The notes below the pieces were generated by a model. The model did no database searches, was not told the DNA's origin, and saw nothing but the letters and a program-made list of their open reading frames with translations. This document shows, in pieces, positions 11,467-23,011 of a stretch of 64,000 bases of DNA. Source of the DNA: Cotesia glomerata (taxonomy: Eukaryota > Arthropoda > Insecta > Hymenoptera > Braconidae); NCBI RefSeq assembly GCF_020080835.1, contig NC_058160.1, positions 1,302,001-1,366,000 of the forward strand, given 5' to 3'. Position 1 is the first letter of the stretch; each line of letters opens with the position of its first letter. The position numbers and the translations under genes were made by a program.

Positions 11467-12690
11467 ACACTCAAAGTATCGTAAAAAAATCGAGTTGTCT
11501 ATTAAAAAAAATTTTTTATCATTCAAACGATTTTACTTTGGTCAATTTATCGAACTATCTGATTCATACAAAACCATATAACCTGTCGCAGTTATTAAAA
11601 TGTATTTGATAAAAAAATTACAATATTTTCCATCCAATTTAAGCTGAATTGGTATTCTCATTTATATACAACATCCAATTTATCATATTCTAGCAGTCCA
11701 GAATTATTAATATGATTATGATTATTATTATTATTTTTTTATTCTCTAACTATAAAGTACAAAGTCAGAAATTACTTTACTTGATTGATAAATTAATTAA
11801 ATTAAGTTTGTAATTTTCAAAATAATTATACATTAATTTAATGTAGTTTTTTTTAATACATTATTTCTTAATAAAAGTTTAATGTATCCATGATTCACCA
11901 GCGTTAATTATTGAATTGAGCATGCATATATTTACAAACCGTCAAGGCAAGGGTAAGAAATTATTAATAGTTTTGTTAAATTATCATTTTAGTTACAAAC
12001 TTTTCTTCTCAGATATTATATTAATAATTTCATTATCTTTAATTTAATAAATTAAATATTATTTTTTTTTCTTCACATTTACCGACTTTTTGAATTCTAT
12101 AAATAAATTATTTTCATAATTATAATTATTATAAAAGTGGGCAGTCTTTAAATTTTTAAGTGACTTCATTTAAATTTACTTTTTAAAGCCAATAGTTGAA
12201 AAGTTTTTTTTTTTTATAATTATTTTTACATTAAATAAATATGATAAATGGAATTTTCGTTACATACACTAATTCATTTTTTAATTTTTTAATTTTAATT
12301 ATTTTTATCTATACTTTAATTACTTTGCCGGTGATAATAGCCACGGATACAAATACATTTCTTCGTAGAAAAGTCTAAAAAAATTTTTTATTGTTTTTAT
12401 TTTTTCAATCACTTTTTTTTTTACTTATCGCATCTACTAAGTGTTGCAATTTTATCTTTTATATGTATTTATTTTTATATATCAAAGATCTACTTTTTAA
12501 TAGGATATGCAATATTTTATGTTTTTAAGCATTGTAGCCAATTCACGTTTTTTTTTTTTTTTTTTTTTTAATATTTACTTTAGTAATAATTTTTTTATAA
12601 TTAATAGAATTTAAAAAGATAAATTAAAATATAAAATCTTTCGGAATTTTGTGGAAAAATTTCCAATCACTTTATAATACAAAATTTAAA
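11467..12690. other. AT-rich spacer, nothing recognised
   Basis: Low-complexity AT with poly-T tracts (12549-12569). No frame or repeat edge is supported. Confidence 0.4.
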
Positions 12691-13316
12691 ATTCAAAAGT
12701 TTTATGAATCCATATATGATCATATTATATACTTTAAAATCATATGAAAAAAAATGTGATTATATATGATCTACCATAAAATATAATCATATTAAATCAT
12801 ATCAAATTAAATCATAAAAACTCTAAGTGTGAGGAAATATCAATTGACAATTTTCTGTTAATCTTATATTGATTGTTTAAAATTTTTATCATATACAATT
12901 ATATATGTGATTATCTGATGAAAATTAACAGACAAAATCAGATAAATATCATGAATATTGAAATAGTTATTATATTCATCATATATTGTTTTGTCAAACG
13001 TCGATTACATAAACCATATATGATGAAATTTTGAATTATATAAAGTCAGATAAAAATTTTACTACAGAACAGTGTCGATATATAATTTTTATGGAAGAAA
13101 AAATCATACATGAGAACAGATGAATTTAGAAACTTTTTAACTACACTTCAGATAAAATCAGACTTTATTGATCTGAACAATATTATTAACGTATAAATCA
13201 TAAATTGTTTTAACAGCGTCCGAAACCATATATGACGAAGTAGTGAATCATGAGTTCAGATAAAAATTTTAGTATATAACAGTGTCAATATATGAATTAT
13301 ATATAATTTTATTGTA

Positions 13317-15628
13317 CACGGAAAAAGTAAACTCTAAAATTCACTCGGATTCCGGTTAATTTTTATAGTTTCAAACAGTAAAGTGGACATCGAGTTGGCA
13401 AAAATATAAATATTACAGAACAATGTACAAAGTGTAAAAGCCACAATTTATAATTTAATATCGAAAATGAGTGATTAATAGCTGTCACTATAGTAAATAA
13501 CGACTCTCTCATCTTAAAAAATTACAGTTTCAAACAGTAAAAATTGCCGTTTCAATATATAGTTTATACTATGAGGAGAAGAGGGAATTCAGATGAGGAG
13601 AAGGGGGTATCCACTGGGAGAATTTAACATTTGACACAGTAAAAATTCTACTCTTAAAATATATATTTTACCAGTCCAAGAAAGTCAATAATTATAGTTT
13701 GATTTTTAGCGTTGCGTTCAAAATTTACCACTTTACTTTGTAAATATTAACGTTGCTTGTATTAGAAATTTAGCAACTGTATTTTATACTTTTTACATAT
13801 AATGTAATTATTTTTTAGGTACGAAATGATAGATATCAAAGTCAAAATTATTAATTAATTATACTTTAACATTTTCGACATTGACATAGCGAATATTACT
13901 GTTTGAAATAGTATTTTCTTCCATGTAAAGAATAAATAGTAGCATTTAAATGATAAATATTACATAGTGATTATTAAAATTACGATTTTACTGTTTGAAA
14001 TGATAATTTTTAGCAGTTGATCGTTACTTATTATAAATCGACTATTACTTATTACGGTTTACTTTTTTCCGTGTACAGAACTTAATGTAGAAAGTGTAAA
14101 AGCCACAATTTATAATTTAATATCGAAAATAAGTGATTAATAGCTGTCACTATAGTAAATAACGACTCTCTCATCTTAAAAAATTACAGTTTCAAACAGT
14201 AAAAATTGCCGTTTCAATATATAGTCCATACTATGAAGAGAAGGGGGAACTCAGATGAGGAGAAGGGGGTCTCACACTAGAAGAATTAAACATTTGAAAC
14301 AGTAAAAATTCTACTCTTAAAATATATATTTTACTAGTCCAAGAAAGTCAATAATTATACACGGAGAAAATTTTATAGTGAGTTTATTATCTAGTTATGA
14401 TAAAATTTATTAGCTGAATTCAATAGTAGTAAATATTATTTAAATAGTTAAATAAACCATCTGAATTGTAGTATTTACCATCCTGATGGTAACTACTACT
14501 ATTATGATGGTAATCAGTAATAATAACTGTTATTATTTTAATTAGTTACTACTATTATCAAAATCGTAATTCCTAATATAACCTGATGGTTGCAGTTACC
14601 ATCAGTAATAATAATAACTACTATTTAAGCTAGTAAAAAATATTAAAAAAATTAAGAATCTGCGTTACCGTAGATGCATTTCTGAATAAACTAAAAGCAG
14701 CTGTAGTGCAGTGTAGTGCACAAAAAATCGGAATTAAATTCGGATTGAAATTATATTTATAAATTTTTATTTGTCTAAAACAAGTTTTAACGCCAAATTT
14801 TTCAAAAAGAATTTGAAATTTCCAAAAAAATCAAAATTTTCAATAAAATTCAAATTAAAATTAAAAAAAAATTTTTAAATAAAAAAAATCAAATTTTCAA
14901 AAAAAAATTTTGAAGGGAATTTAAAATATTTTAATATTTCAAAGAAAAAAATGTACATTAGCTAAAATATCGATGTAAATAAAGGATTTAATTAAATAAA
15001 TTTATATTATTTTTTCTTTCAGAATTTTTACAATCTGAGATGGTTACAGTTACCATCTTTGATTGTAACAGTTATAATGTATAATAATTACAATTATTAT
15101 TTTCAATAGTAATCGTTACCATTATTAATAGTAACTATTACAATTGTCAATGATACCGCCTATTATTTTGTTACTAATTTATTTTATTACCATTTTAGAT
15201 AGTAGGAGTTACTATTTTTGTATAGTAGGTAGTGTAATTAATTTTTCTCCGTGTAGTTTGATTTTTAGCGTTGCGTTTAAAATTTACCATTTTACTTTGT
15301 AAATATTGACGTTGCTTCTATTAGAAATTTAGCAACTGTATTTTATACTTTTTACTTATAATGCGATTATTTTTTAGGTATGAAATGATAAATATCAAAG
15401 TCAAAATTATTAATTATTATACTTTAACATTTTTGAGATTCACATAGCGAATATTACTGTTTGAAATAGTATTTTCTTCCATGTAAAGAATAAATAGTAG
15501 CATTTAAATGATAAATATTACATAGTGATTATTAAAATCACGATTTTACTGTTTGTAATGGTAATTTTTAGCAGTTGATCATTACTCAATAAATCGACTA
15601 TTATTTATTACAGTTTACTTTTTCCGAG
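13317..15628 (-). mobile_element. Element A, tandem pair (copies 3-4)
   Basis: Copy 3 (13317-14073) is complete in reverse orientation. TA follows, then copy 4 (14076-15628), which lacks its first end and begins at CAGAACTTAATGTAG, exactly the internal point at which the truncated copies at 5971 and 27159 also break. Copy 4 is interrupted by element I. Confidence 0.8.
14360..15253. mobile_element. Element I nested in element A
   Basis: An 894-bp element with ends CACGGAGAAAATTTTATAG and …AATTTTTCTCCGTG. Other A copies read AATTATAGTTTGATT at this site; here TA is duplicated on both sides of the insert, so the target-site duplication is TA. The interior is rich in TGATGGTAA / TTACCATC inverted motifs and has no coding capacity. 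Confidence 0.75.
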
Positions 15629-15780
15629 TAACAAAAAAATCATATACGACAACAAACAAGAAAATTTTGACTTATATACCAGATAAGATCAGATGGATGG
15701 TTTTAAATCATATCAAACCATATATGATAATTATCAATCATATAGATTCAGATTTCTTTTTTTTTATTTTATCAATGGAT

Positions 15781-17930
15781 CCCATTAATTTAAAATGATT
15801 AAAAAATTTTTTATACTTATAAGGTGATTGAATATTTCTTATAAAAAATAAATAAACAACAATAATAAACGGAAGGAAAATATTTCGTCAGATAAGAAAT
15901 GAAAAACGTGAAAATTGGCAGATGATTTAACGATTTAATTTGAATCATTAATACAATAATATTAATCAATAGTCTCGTGTATTGATGATCAATTTCTATG
16001 TATATAATGTTACATTATATTTCATATTGTATACTTTAAACTTATTGTATATACGTTCATTATTTTCATATTTATAACCCCCTTGTGACTATTTATACTC
16101 CCACGCGTTCATTTTGCAAAAAATTTAATATTTTATAATTAAAAAGTCTGCTTAATAGTAAATCGTTAGTTACTTTAAGTATTACATTATTAATAACTTA
16201 TACTTCGCTACATATCTCATTATGTCTTTTCACAATACTTACAACTTGTTCTTTTAATTTAGTTTTTTTAAGTTTTATTAATTAAAACGATTCTACATTC
16301 AGTATTTATTTATCGAGTAAAAAATCCTCCGTGTTTAAGGTTTGTATTTATATTTTCAAGCACATTTAGATATGGTAGCATACTTCTATCCTCTATCGGG
16401 CACATCGATTTCAAACATTTTCACCTTACTTCAAAAATTTATCGAATTATCTCTTTTTTAATTCATTCAATTATATAAATCACTTTAAAAATTTTAAATT
16501 ATTCTGATTTTATTCCTTACAATTCATTAAATAATTAAACTTAGCTTCAACTAATTTAATTATCAAGCGATTCAAGAAGACGCTCCTTTGATTTTTCAAA
16601 ATTAAAGAATCCTAATTTTTGCATTTATTAATTTTGAAACTTATTTTTTATAAATATTTTTAACAAATTGCTTTAAGACTTTTTTTTTAGAAAATTTAAT
16701 TTTCTACAAAAATTGTCTTGTGATTTTTCAATATTTCACTCAAAATTTCAAGTTTAAACATTTAAAAATATCTTGGCCCGATAACAAAAATTTTTTTTGA
16801 AAAATTTTATTTTATAAAATAATTTTTTCAAAAAAATGTTTTTTTTTTTTTTTAATTTTTTCACAATTTTTTTTTTATAAAATAAATTTTTCAAAAAAAT
16901 TTATAAAATAATTTTTTCAAAAAAAATTATAAAATAATTTTTTCAAAAAAATTTTTTTTTATAAAATAATTTTTTCTACCTAAAAAAATGTATTTTTTCC
17001 CCAAAAAAAAAATTCCTCAAAGGAACATCCTCTCAATAATAAAAATTTAAAAAATTTAACCAACTACAAGACAAAAATAAACAAATTTAAATATATAATT
17101 ATTGTCATAATTTTTTGTTTAAATTTTGACAAATTTTTTCTATCCATTCCTCAATTTTCTCCTTTCTTCCCCTTCTAAATCATCATAATCTTTCTCAAAA
17201 CTCGTAAATATCATCAATCATAATTATCACCTAAATATTCCAATATTCCACACAATTAGTGTCCACACAAATTCATAACATAAGTTCGTAAAATTATTTA
17301 CAATAGATACACAAAAAAAAAGATGACTTACTAAAATTATTATGATTTGATTAGATAACACTAATTGAATTGATATTCTTATTCAATCACCCAGCAAATT
17401 TATTAAAAAAAGATTAATTTTTAAAATATAAAAATTTTCAATTATTCAATTAATTACTAACATTTTATTATAATTATTTCAAGCTAATTTATCTTTATTA
17501 TAGTTAAGTTTTTATTTGAGAATTGAAAACTTCTGTTGGACATTTTAATTTTAAATATTTAATAATTATTATTTACAATTACATCTATTACTCATTTGTT
17601 GATAATTCGTTAATGGATTTATCTTCGATTTCATTATTATTATTATTAATTTTTCTAACAATATACCAATTAAGTATACACTTAATAATAATTCTGTATT
17701 TCGCGAGCTGTCGCAATAAAAAAAAAACTTTACGCTTTAATTTTATTATTATTATTATTATATTTTAGTCACTTTTGTGATAACCGATTGATAATATTAA
17801 TATATTATGATTAAATGCCTTTTTAGCGCACTAGTCACTTATAAATTAATAAATCACTCACTTAACTTTATTAAGTCTATTTTATCAGTTTTAATTATTT
17901 ATTTATTCCTGTGTAATTTAATTTATAGAT
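15781..17930. other. AT-rich spacer with a minisatellite
   Basis: No gene seen. A tandem run of a 25-30 bp unit, AAAATAATTTTTTCAAAAAA, fills about 16795-16985. The open frame at 17523-17768 is TTA/ATT low complexity. Confidence 0.5.
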
Positions 17931-18061
17931 GGAATTGTTGAGTACACCATATTTGCGTTTATATCGATGTGACGTACACTCGAGTTCCATTGATTTCACT
18001 GCAAACAATCATTTAATCATTAGAATTATAAAAAATAATTACTTTTTTGGTCATGGGGTTT

Positions 18062-18202
18062 TATTTACAGATTAATAGAACGGAAAGGGCAATTTTCGAA
18101 CAAGTACCGAAAAAAATTGGCTTTACGGGCAAGGGGGGAGGTGTGAGGACTCCGAATACGGTTTGGAACTTACCTCTCGAATTAGTGAGATTGATGTTTT
18201 AA
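18062..18202 (+). CDS. Weak candidate terminal exon
   Basis: A GC-richer patch follows a good acceptor (TTTTATTTACAG, ending about 18071). The frame from 18072 stays open for 43 codons to TAA at 18200 and reads …EQVPKKIGFTGKGG…VWNLPLELVRLMF. On the other strand the same patch holds a consensus donor (GAGAG|GTAAGTT, near 18172), so it could instead be a noncoding minus-strand exon. No partner exon was found and the family is not recognised. Confidence 0.22.
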   Translation, partial: YLQINRTERAIFEQVPKKIGFTGKGGGVRTPNTVWNLPLELVRLMF

Positions 18203-18414
18203 TTTTTATTTGATAAAAAAAGTAACTACGTGGGAAATGCAAACGAATTGTTACTTTGTGCGATGGTAATTCAAAAATTTATGATTTATAATTTTATTAA
18301 TTATTTATGTAAGTATTTAGGGAATTTAAAACATACAAAATCCATGCATTATTTTTTTGTAAGGTACCTGCAGATAATAAAACCTATACCGAAATAAAAC
18401 TTGAATTTTTTTCA

Positions 18415-18720
18415 CACTGATAGAAGGATTTATTAACTATTAATAATTTAATTTATTTGAAAACAATTTTTTAATTTATTAAATTTTAATAAATATTTTT
18501 TAATATTCAATAAATATTTATTAATAGTTAATAAGTATTTATTAATAGTTAACAAATATTTATTAACAGTTAATAAATTGTACTTAATAAATTACTTATT
18601 GACATTTAATAAATAATTTATTAACTGTTAATAAATTTTTATTAAATCCTATGATGTTAAAAAATCATTTATTAATAGTTAATAAAGCTTATTAAATATA
18701 AACAAATCTTTCTATCAGTG
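18415..18720. mobile_element. Element E, copy 1
   Basis: A 306-bp element with ends CACTGATAGAAGGATTTATT and, mirrored, …AATCTTTCTATCAGTG. The interior is a near-palindrome of TTATTAAC / GTTAATAA units. A related copy is at 42894-43078 and a fragment at 41433-41469. Confidence 0.65.
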
Positions 18721-18889
18721 CAAGAGAAAAAATTTTTTAAACTAAATTTTTTTTGTTTAATAAAAAAATTTAGAATTTTTGTACTTCTAAATTTATTCTT
18801 GAATAAAAAAAATTCATTTTTTAACGAAAAATTTTTATCCTGTCTCTAAGGTAGATATTTATAATAAAATTAAAAAAATCACTATTCAA

Positions 18890-20075
18890 GGACATTTTCT
18901 TCAAAGTACAAACATAAAATGTTTACTTTTACCATAACCAAAGAAATTTAGTATTTTTGAAAATCGTTATAATTAGGCCATTTTTTACTATAGTTGAAAA
19001 ATTTTTGTCCAAAATAAATTAATTCGTTCTTAAATATCAAATATATTAAGAATAGTTTAATTATTTAAGTAAGTCTGCTAAACTAGACTGAGTCGAAATA
19101 ATCAACCGATAACTTTTAAACAAAGCAATTTATCGAAAAGTGTTAAGAGACCTTTTTCAAGAGCATTTAATTTTCTTCAAAGATAAGTACCTATTTTTCC
19201 TAATTATTGACTCGTTTATTAGTAACAAAATTCAAAAGTCTAAAAATTAAATCGTCAAGACAGATCAATGTTCAATGCCTGATTACATAGAAACGGCTTG
19301 TCTGACAAAAATTTTCAATCAATCCTCTTTTGTAAAGCGTTTAATTTCCTTAAAAAGTATGCATCATTGAAATTTTGTCGCTTGATGCTTTCGAAGTTTG
19401 AAACAGAAGATGTGTTCATAAAAAAAATCAAAAATTGCGATGATAGACTTCTTAATATCGATATTGAAGGCGCGAACTTTCACAATATTTTTTATCATCA
19501 CTTTGAATGATATTTTTTGTATATCTTTAGAAAAAAAATCAGTCGATTTTTTTGGCTCAGTCTGATGCTAAACTCATAGGCTTTATAATTCTACTACACT
19601 TGAAATTTTTTATTTTGTTTTTGCTTACAATAAAAATGACCATTATTTGTTTATATTTTGTGGAAAATGTTCTTAATTAAAAAATTATTAACATCAAAAT
19701 TTATCAATAGTTTTCTTTTCATTACAAATATCTCTTAACTAGGTCTTATTACTCGCCGATACCTTAATTGAAAAATTTTATGTAGCAAAAATAACTCATG
19801 AGCCTTTAATTCTATTAATAAATAAAAAAAATATAATTGTTACAATTCTTATTGATTAAAAAAAAAATAATTGTTTAGAATTGTCGAGCAAAAAAATTTT
19901 GAGTTATTTTTGCATCAACTTTAGACTAAAATACCTATTTTACTATGAAACTGAGTGAGTAATAAATATAAATAAAATAATACCTAAAGAAGTAAAATAA
20001 TAATTATACTTATTATTGTAAAAAATTGTAGCAGTAGAAAAAAATTCTTGTAAATTAAAAGTTAAACAGTCCTAA
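18890..20075 (+). repeat. Element L, copy 1 (1.2-kb repeat with a short conserved frame)
   Basis: Nearly identical over about 1.2 kb to 57225-58412. Both copies keep a 70-codon frame (here 19298-19510) that opens with TTG, not ATG. Both also have an ATG frame starting MPDYIETACLTKIF at 19277 that stops after 31 codons. If one indel near 19360 is assumed, the two frames join, so the pair may be a decayed mobile-element gene. No domain is recognised. Confidence 0.55.
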
Positions 20076-20805
20076 TCTATAGCTCAACAAAAACACTAAT
20101 TACCAAATCAACGTCTGGGTACCGTGCACACAACCAACTGTTTCAATAAACATTTTTTTTCATAAATTGTAACAGGTGTCATCTAAATTATTTATAATTT
20201 ATAGTAATATAGTAACCAATCTAATTATTTTAGGTGTTGCTTTCAGCTCAATAGTTAAACTAATTACTTTGCAAACAAATCATTAATCCGTTTAAAAAAA
20301 TTCACTCAGTCTCAAAATTTTTAAATTTCTAAAACTAAATAAATTATCAAAAACAAATAAATATTGAGAGTTGTTTTTTACACAATTGTCAGGTGGTTAA
20401 GCGTTTAAAATTAAATACAAATTATTAAATGCGTAGGATATAATTTTACACTAGTTTTGTTCGTTAATTTATTAAGTTTTATAAAATTTATAAAAATTTT
20501 TATTTTTTTTCATTAATAAAAAGTTTCTTAAGTAATTTTCAAGATAAAATTTTGTTTAAATTGTCAATTTTTGCTTTTTATTTTAAGAATAAATAATAAT
20601 AATGATAAAAATTTATAAATTAGAAAAAATTGGATTATTATCTATATTATTGAAAGAATAAGAAAAATTTTGTGTCTAGGATAGTCATCTGATAAAATCG
20701 GTTTTTTTTTAGTGAAATCAAGTGCCATTGCAAAAATCTTGATTTAAATTTGCGCCTTTTCAATTTATTATGATAAGTATTTAGGCTGCATTCGAAAATG
20801 CTCTA

Positions 20806-21960
20806 TTTCTAGATACATAATTAAGAAACGACCTTGTATCTTGTGAACTATTGACATTTTTAAGAATATAAGCTCATCCCGATGTTACACTCATAAAGAC
20901 CTTCCATTTGAGTACCCACATCAATTTTTCATATATTTATATATATTATATATGTATATATGAAAAATATATCAAAAATGCATGTGGGTACTCAAATGAA
21001 AGCTCTTGATGGGTGTAACATCGGGATGAGCTTATATCTTTAAAAACGTCAATATTTAAGAAATTACAGAGTAATTTAACAATTCATAAGATAGATAATT
21101 AAGAAATGATCATATATCTTGTAAACTATTGACATTTTTAAGAATATAAGCTCATCCCGATGTTACCACTCATCGAGACCTTTCATTTGAGTACCCACAT
21201 CAATTTTTCATATTTTTTATATATATTATATATTATATATATGTATATATGAGAAATATATCAAAATGCATGTGGGTACTCAAATAAAAGCTCTTGATGG
21301 GTGTAACATCGGGATGAGCTTATATCTTTAAAAACGTCAATATTTAAGAAATTACAGAGTAATTTAACAATTCATAAGATAGATAATTAAGAAATGATCA
21401 TATATCTTGTAAACTATTGACATTTTTAAGAATATAAGCTCATCCCGATGTTACCACTCATCGAGACCTTTCATTTGAGTACCCACATCAATTTTTCATA
21501 TTTTTTATATATATTATATATTATATACATGTATATATGAGAAATATATCAAAATGCATGTGGGTACTCAAATGAAAGCTCTTGATGAGTGTAACATCAG
21601 GATGAGCTTATATCTTCAAAAACATCAATATTTAAGAAATTACAGTGCAATTTAACAATATATAAGATGCATAATTAAGAACTGACCATGTACCTTGTAA
21701 ACTATTGACATTTTTAAGAATATAAGCTCATTCCGATGTTACACTCATCGAGACCTTTCATTTGAGTACCCACATCAATTTTTTATATATTTATATATAT
21801 ATTATATATATGTATATATGAAAAATATATAAAAATGCATGTGGGTACTCAAATGAAAGCTCTTGACGAGTGTAACATCAGGATGAGCTTATATCTTTAA
21901 AAATGTCAATATTTAAGAAAGTAAAGTGCAATTTAACAAAAGTCATTATTTAATAAAGCA
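20806..21960. repeat. Element C, array 1: tandem hairpin units
   Basis: Four head-to-tail units of about 280 bp. Each is itself an inverted repeat: AAGCTCATCCCGATGTTAC…GAGTACCCACAT, then a TATATA-rich loop, then ATGTGGGTACTC…AACATCGGGATGAGCTT. A related array is at 32553-33650. There is no coding capacity. Confidence 0.8.
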
Positions 21961-22151
21961 AAATTTTGATTATTTATAGTTTACAAGTCACTAGTTATTA
22001 TTAATTTACCAAAAATTGATCAAAAAACCACTCAAGAAACTTAAATAATTTTTTCTTAAAAAATTTATGAAATTAATATCATAAATTAACAGTAAAATTA
22101 CTAGTGTAAAACTAAAAAAAATATATATATATATTTATGTTACAGACTACG

Positions 22152-22250
22152 AACGATGCCAACGATCTGTGCGTACCTAAAGCTAGATCTGGCGTTCATC
22201 CTGATACATGGCCGCTACGTCTACATTATTTATTAAAAGACTAGTTGTTC
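22152..22250 (+). CDS. Weak candidate terminal exon, convergent with Rim
   Basis: After TTTATGTTACAG, GC content rises and a frame from 22152 is open for 32 codons to TAG (…VPKARSGVHPDTWPLRLHY…). It could be the last exon of a + strand gene ending towards Rim, or conserved 3' sequence of Rim itself on the other strand. No partner exon was identified. Confidence 0.25.
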
Positions 22251-22782
22251 TAGTCGACATTAGTATCTGACATGATATGTGATGTGCTTTAGTGTTGAAC
22301 TTGTTTATAAATAAAAAATATATATTTATATTCTAATGAAGTATTATGTTAATAATATACAATAAATAAATAAATAATTAACGTATCAATAAAATTCGTC
22401 AACCTCAAACGCATTCAGTGATACAATTTAAAAATGATTTACTACAAAATAGTTTCACTTAACCGTATTCAGAGCCGCCCTCTTCTATCAACTTTTTAAT
22501 TATTTTAATTAATAACTTCAATATTAAAAATTAAATTTTAATTCAACATTCAACAGTTTAGTTATCAAGCAGCCTAAGGCAAATATATATTTATATTTTT
22601 ATATATATTTGTTTAATTATTTTAAAACATTAACGTGACATTTGTATAAAGCTTCATTCATATATTTACTGATATTAGATTTCTTTTTTTAAAATTATCT
22701 TTGATAAAAAACGTCTATTATTATATTAAGTTTGGAAGTTTTATGATAGTTGGTAGTGTAATTGTTGTGTGGTATGTGTCAA

Positions 22783-22788
22783 TTTATT
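22783..22788 (-). terminator. Possible Rim polyadenylation signal
   Basis: AATAAA on the minus strand, 16 nt after the Rim stop codon. No clear GU-rich element follows, so a longer 3' UTR with a later signal is equally possible. Confidence 0.3.
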
Positions 22789-22804
22789 CAGTATTATATG
22801 TTAA

Positions 22805-23011
22805 TTAGAGTTTTAGTGAATCCAAAGAGTTGGCCGAAGATCGACGGGACAAAACTACTGATGGAGGACCACTGACCAGGGACGTGGTGCCGAAGAGTTT
22901 GTACCATCCGAACACCATTTCATTGAGATTCAGATCGTCTAGCATTATCTGTGCGACGCCCATGAATACTTTTCTACCTTCTAAGCGACCGTAGTCACCC
23001 CACACTGTCAC
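22805..23011 (-). CDS. Rim: Rim exon 13 (last): C-terminal half of C2B and stop
   Basis: Acceptor AATTGCAG at 23012-23014, phase 0. It encodes VTVWGDYGR, FMGVAQIMLDDLNLNEM and GWYKLF, the final C2B strands, then a serine-rich tail SRRSSANSLDSLKL. The tail parallels the vertebrate TRRASQSSLES ending but stops sooner. Confidence 0.92.
   Translation of the reverse strand: MTVWGDYGRLEGRKVFMGVAQIMLDDLNLNEMVFGWYKLFGTTSLVSGPPSVVLSRRSSANSLDSLKL

Larger units (their letters stand above)
12690..15780. repeat. ATCATATATGA-rich repeat interrupted by element A copies
   Basis: Both flanks of the A pair (12690-13314 and 15640-15780) are built from degenerate CATATATGAT, AAATCAT and GATAAAATCAGAT motifs found nowhere else in the window. 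The simplest reading is one older AT-rich element into which family A inserted. Outer boundaries are uncertain. Confidence 0.4.
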
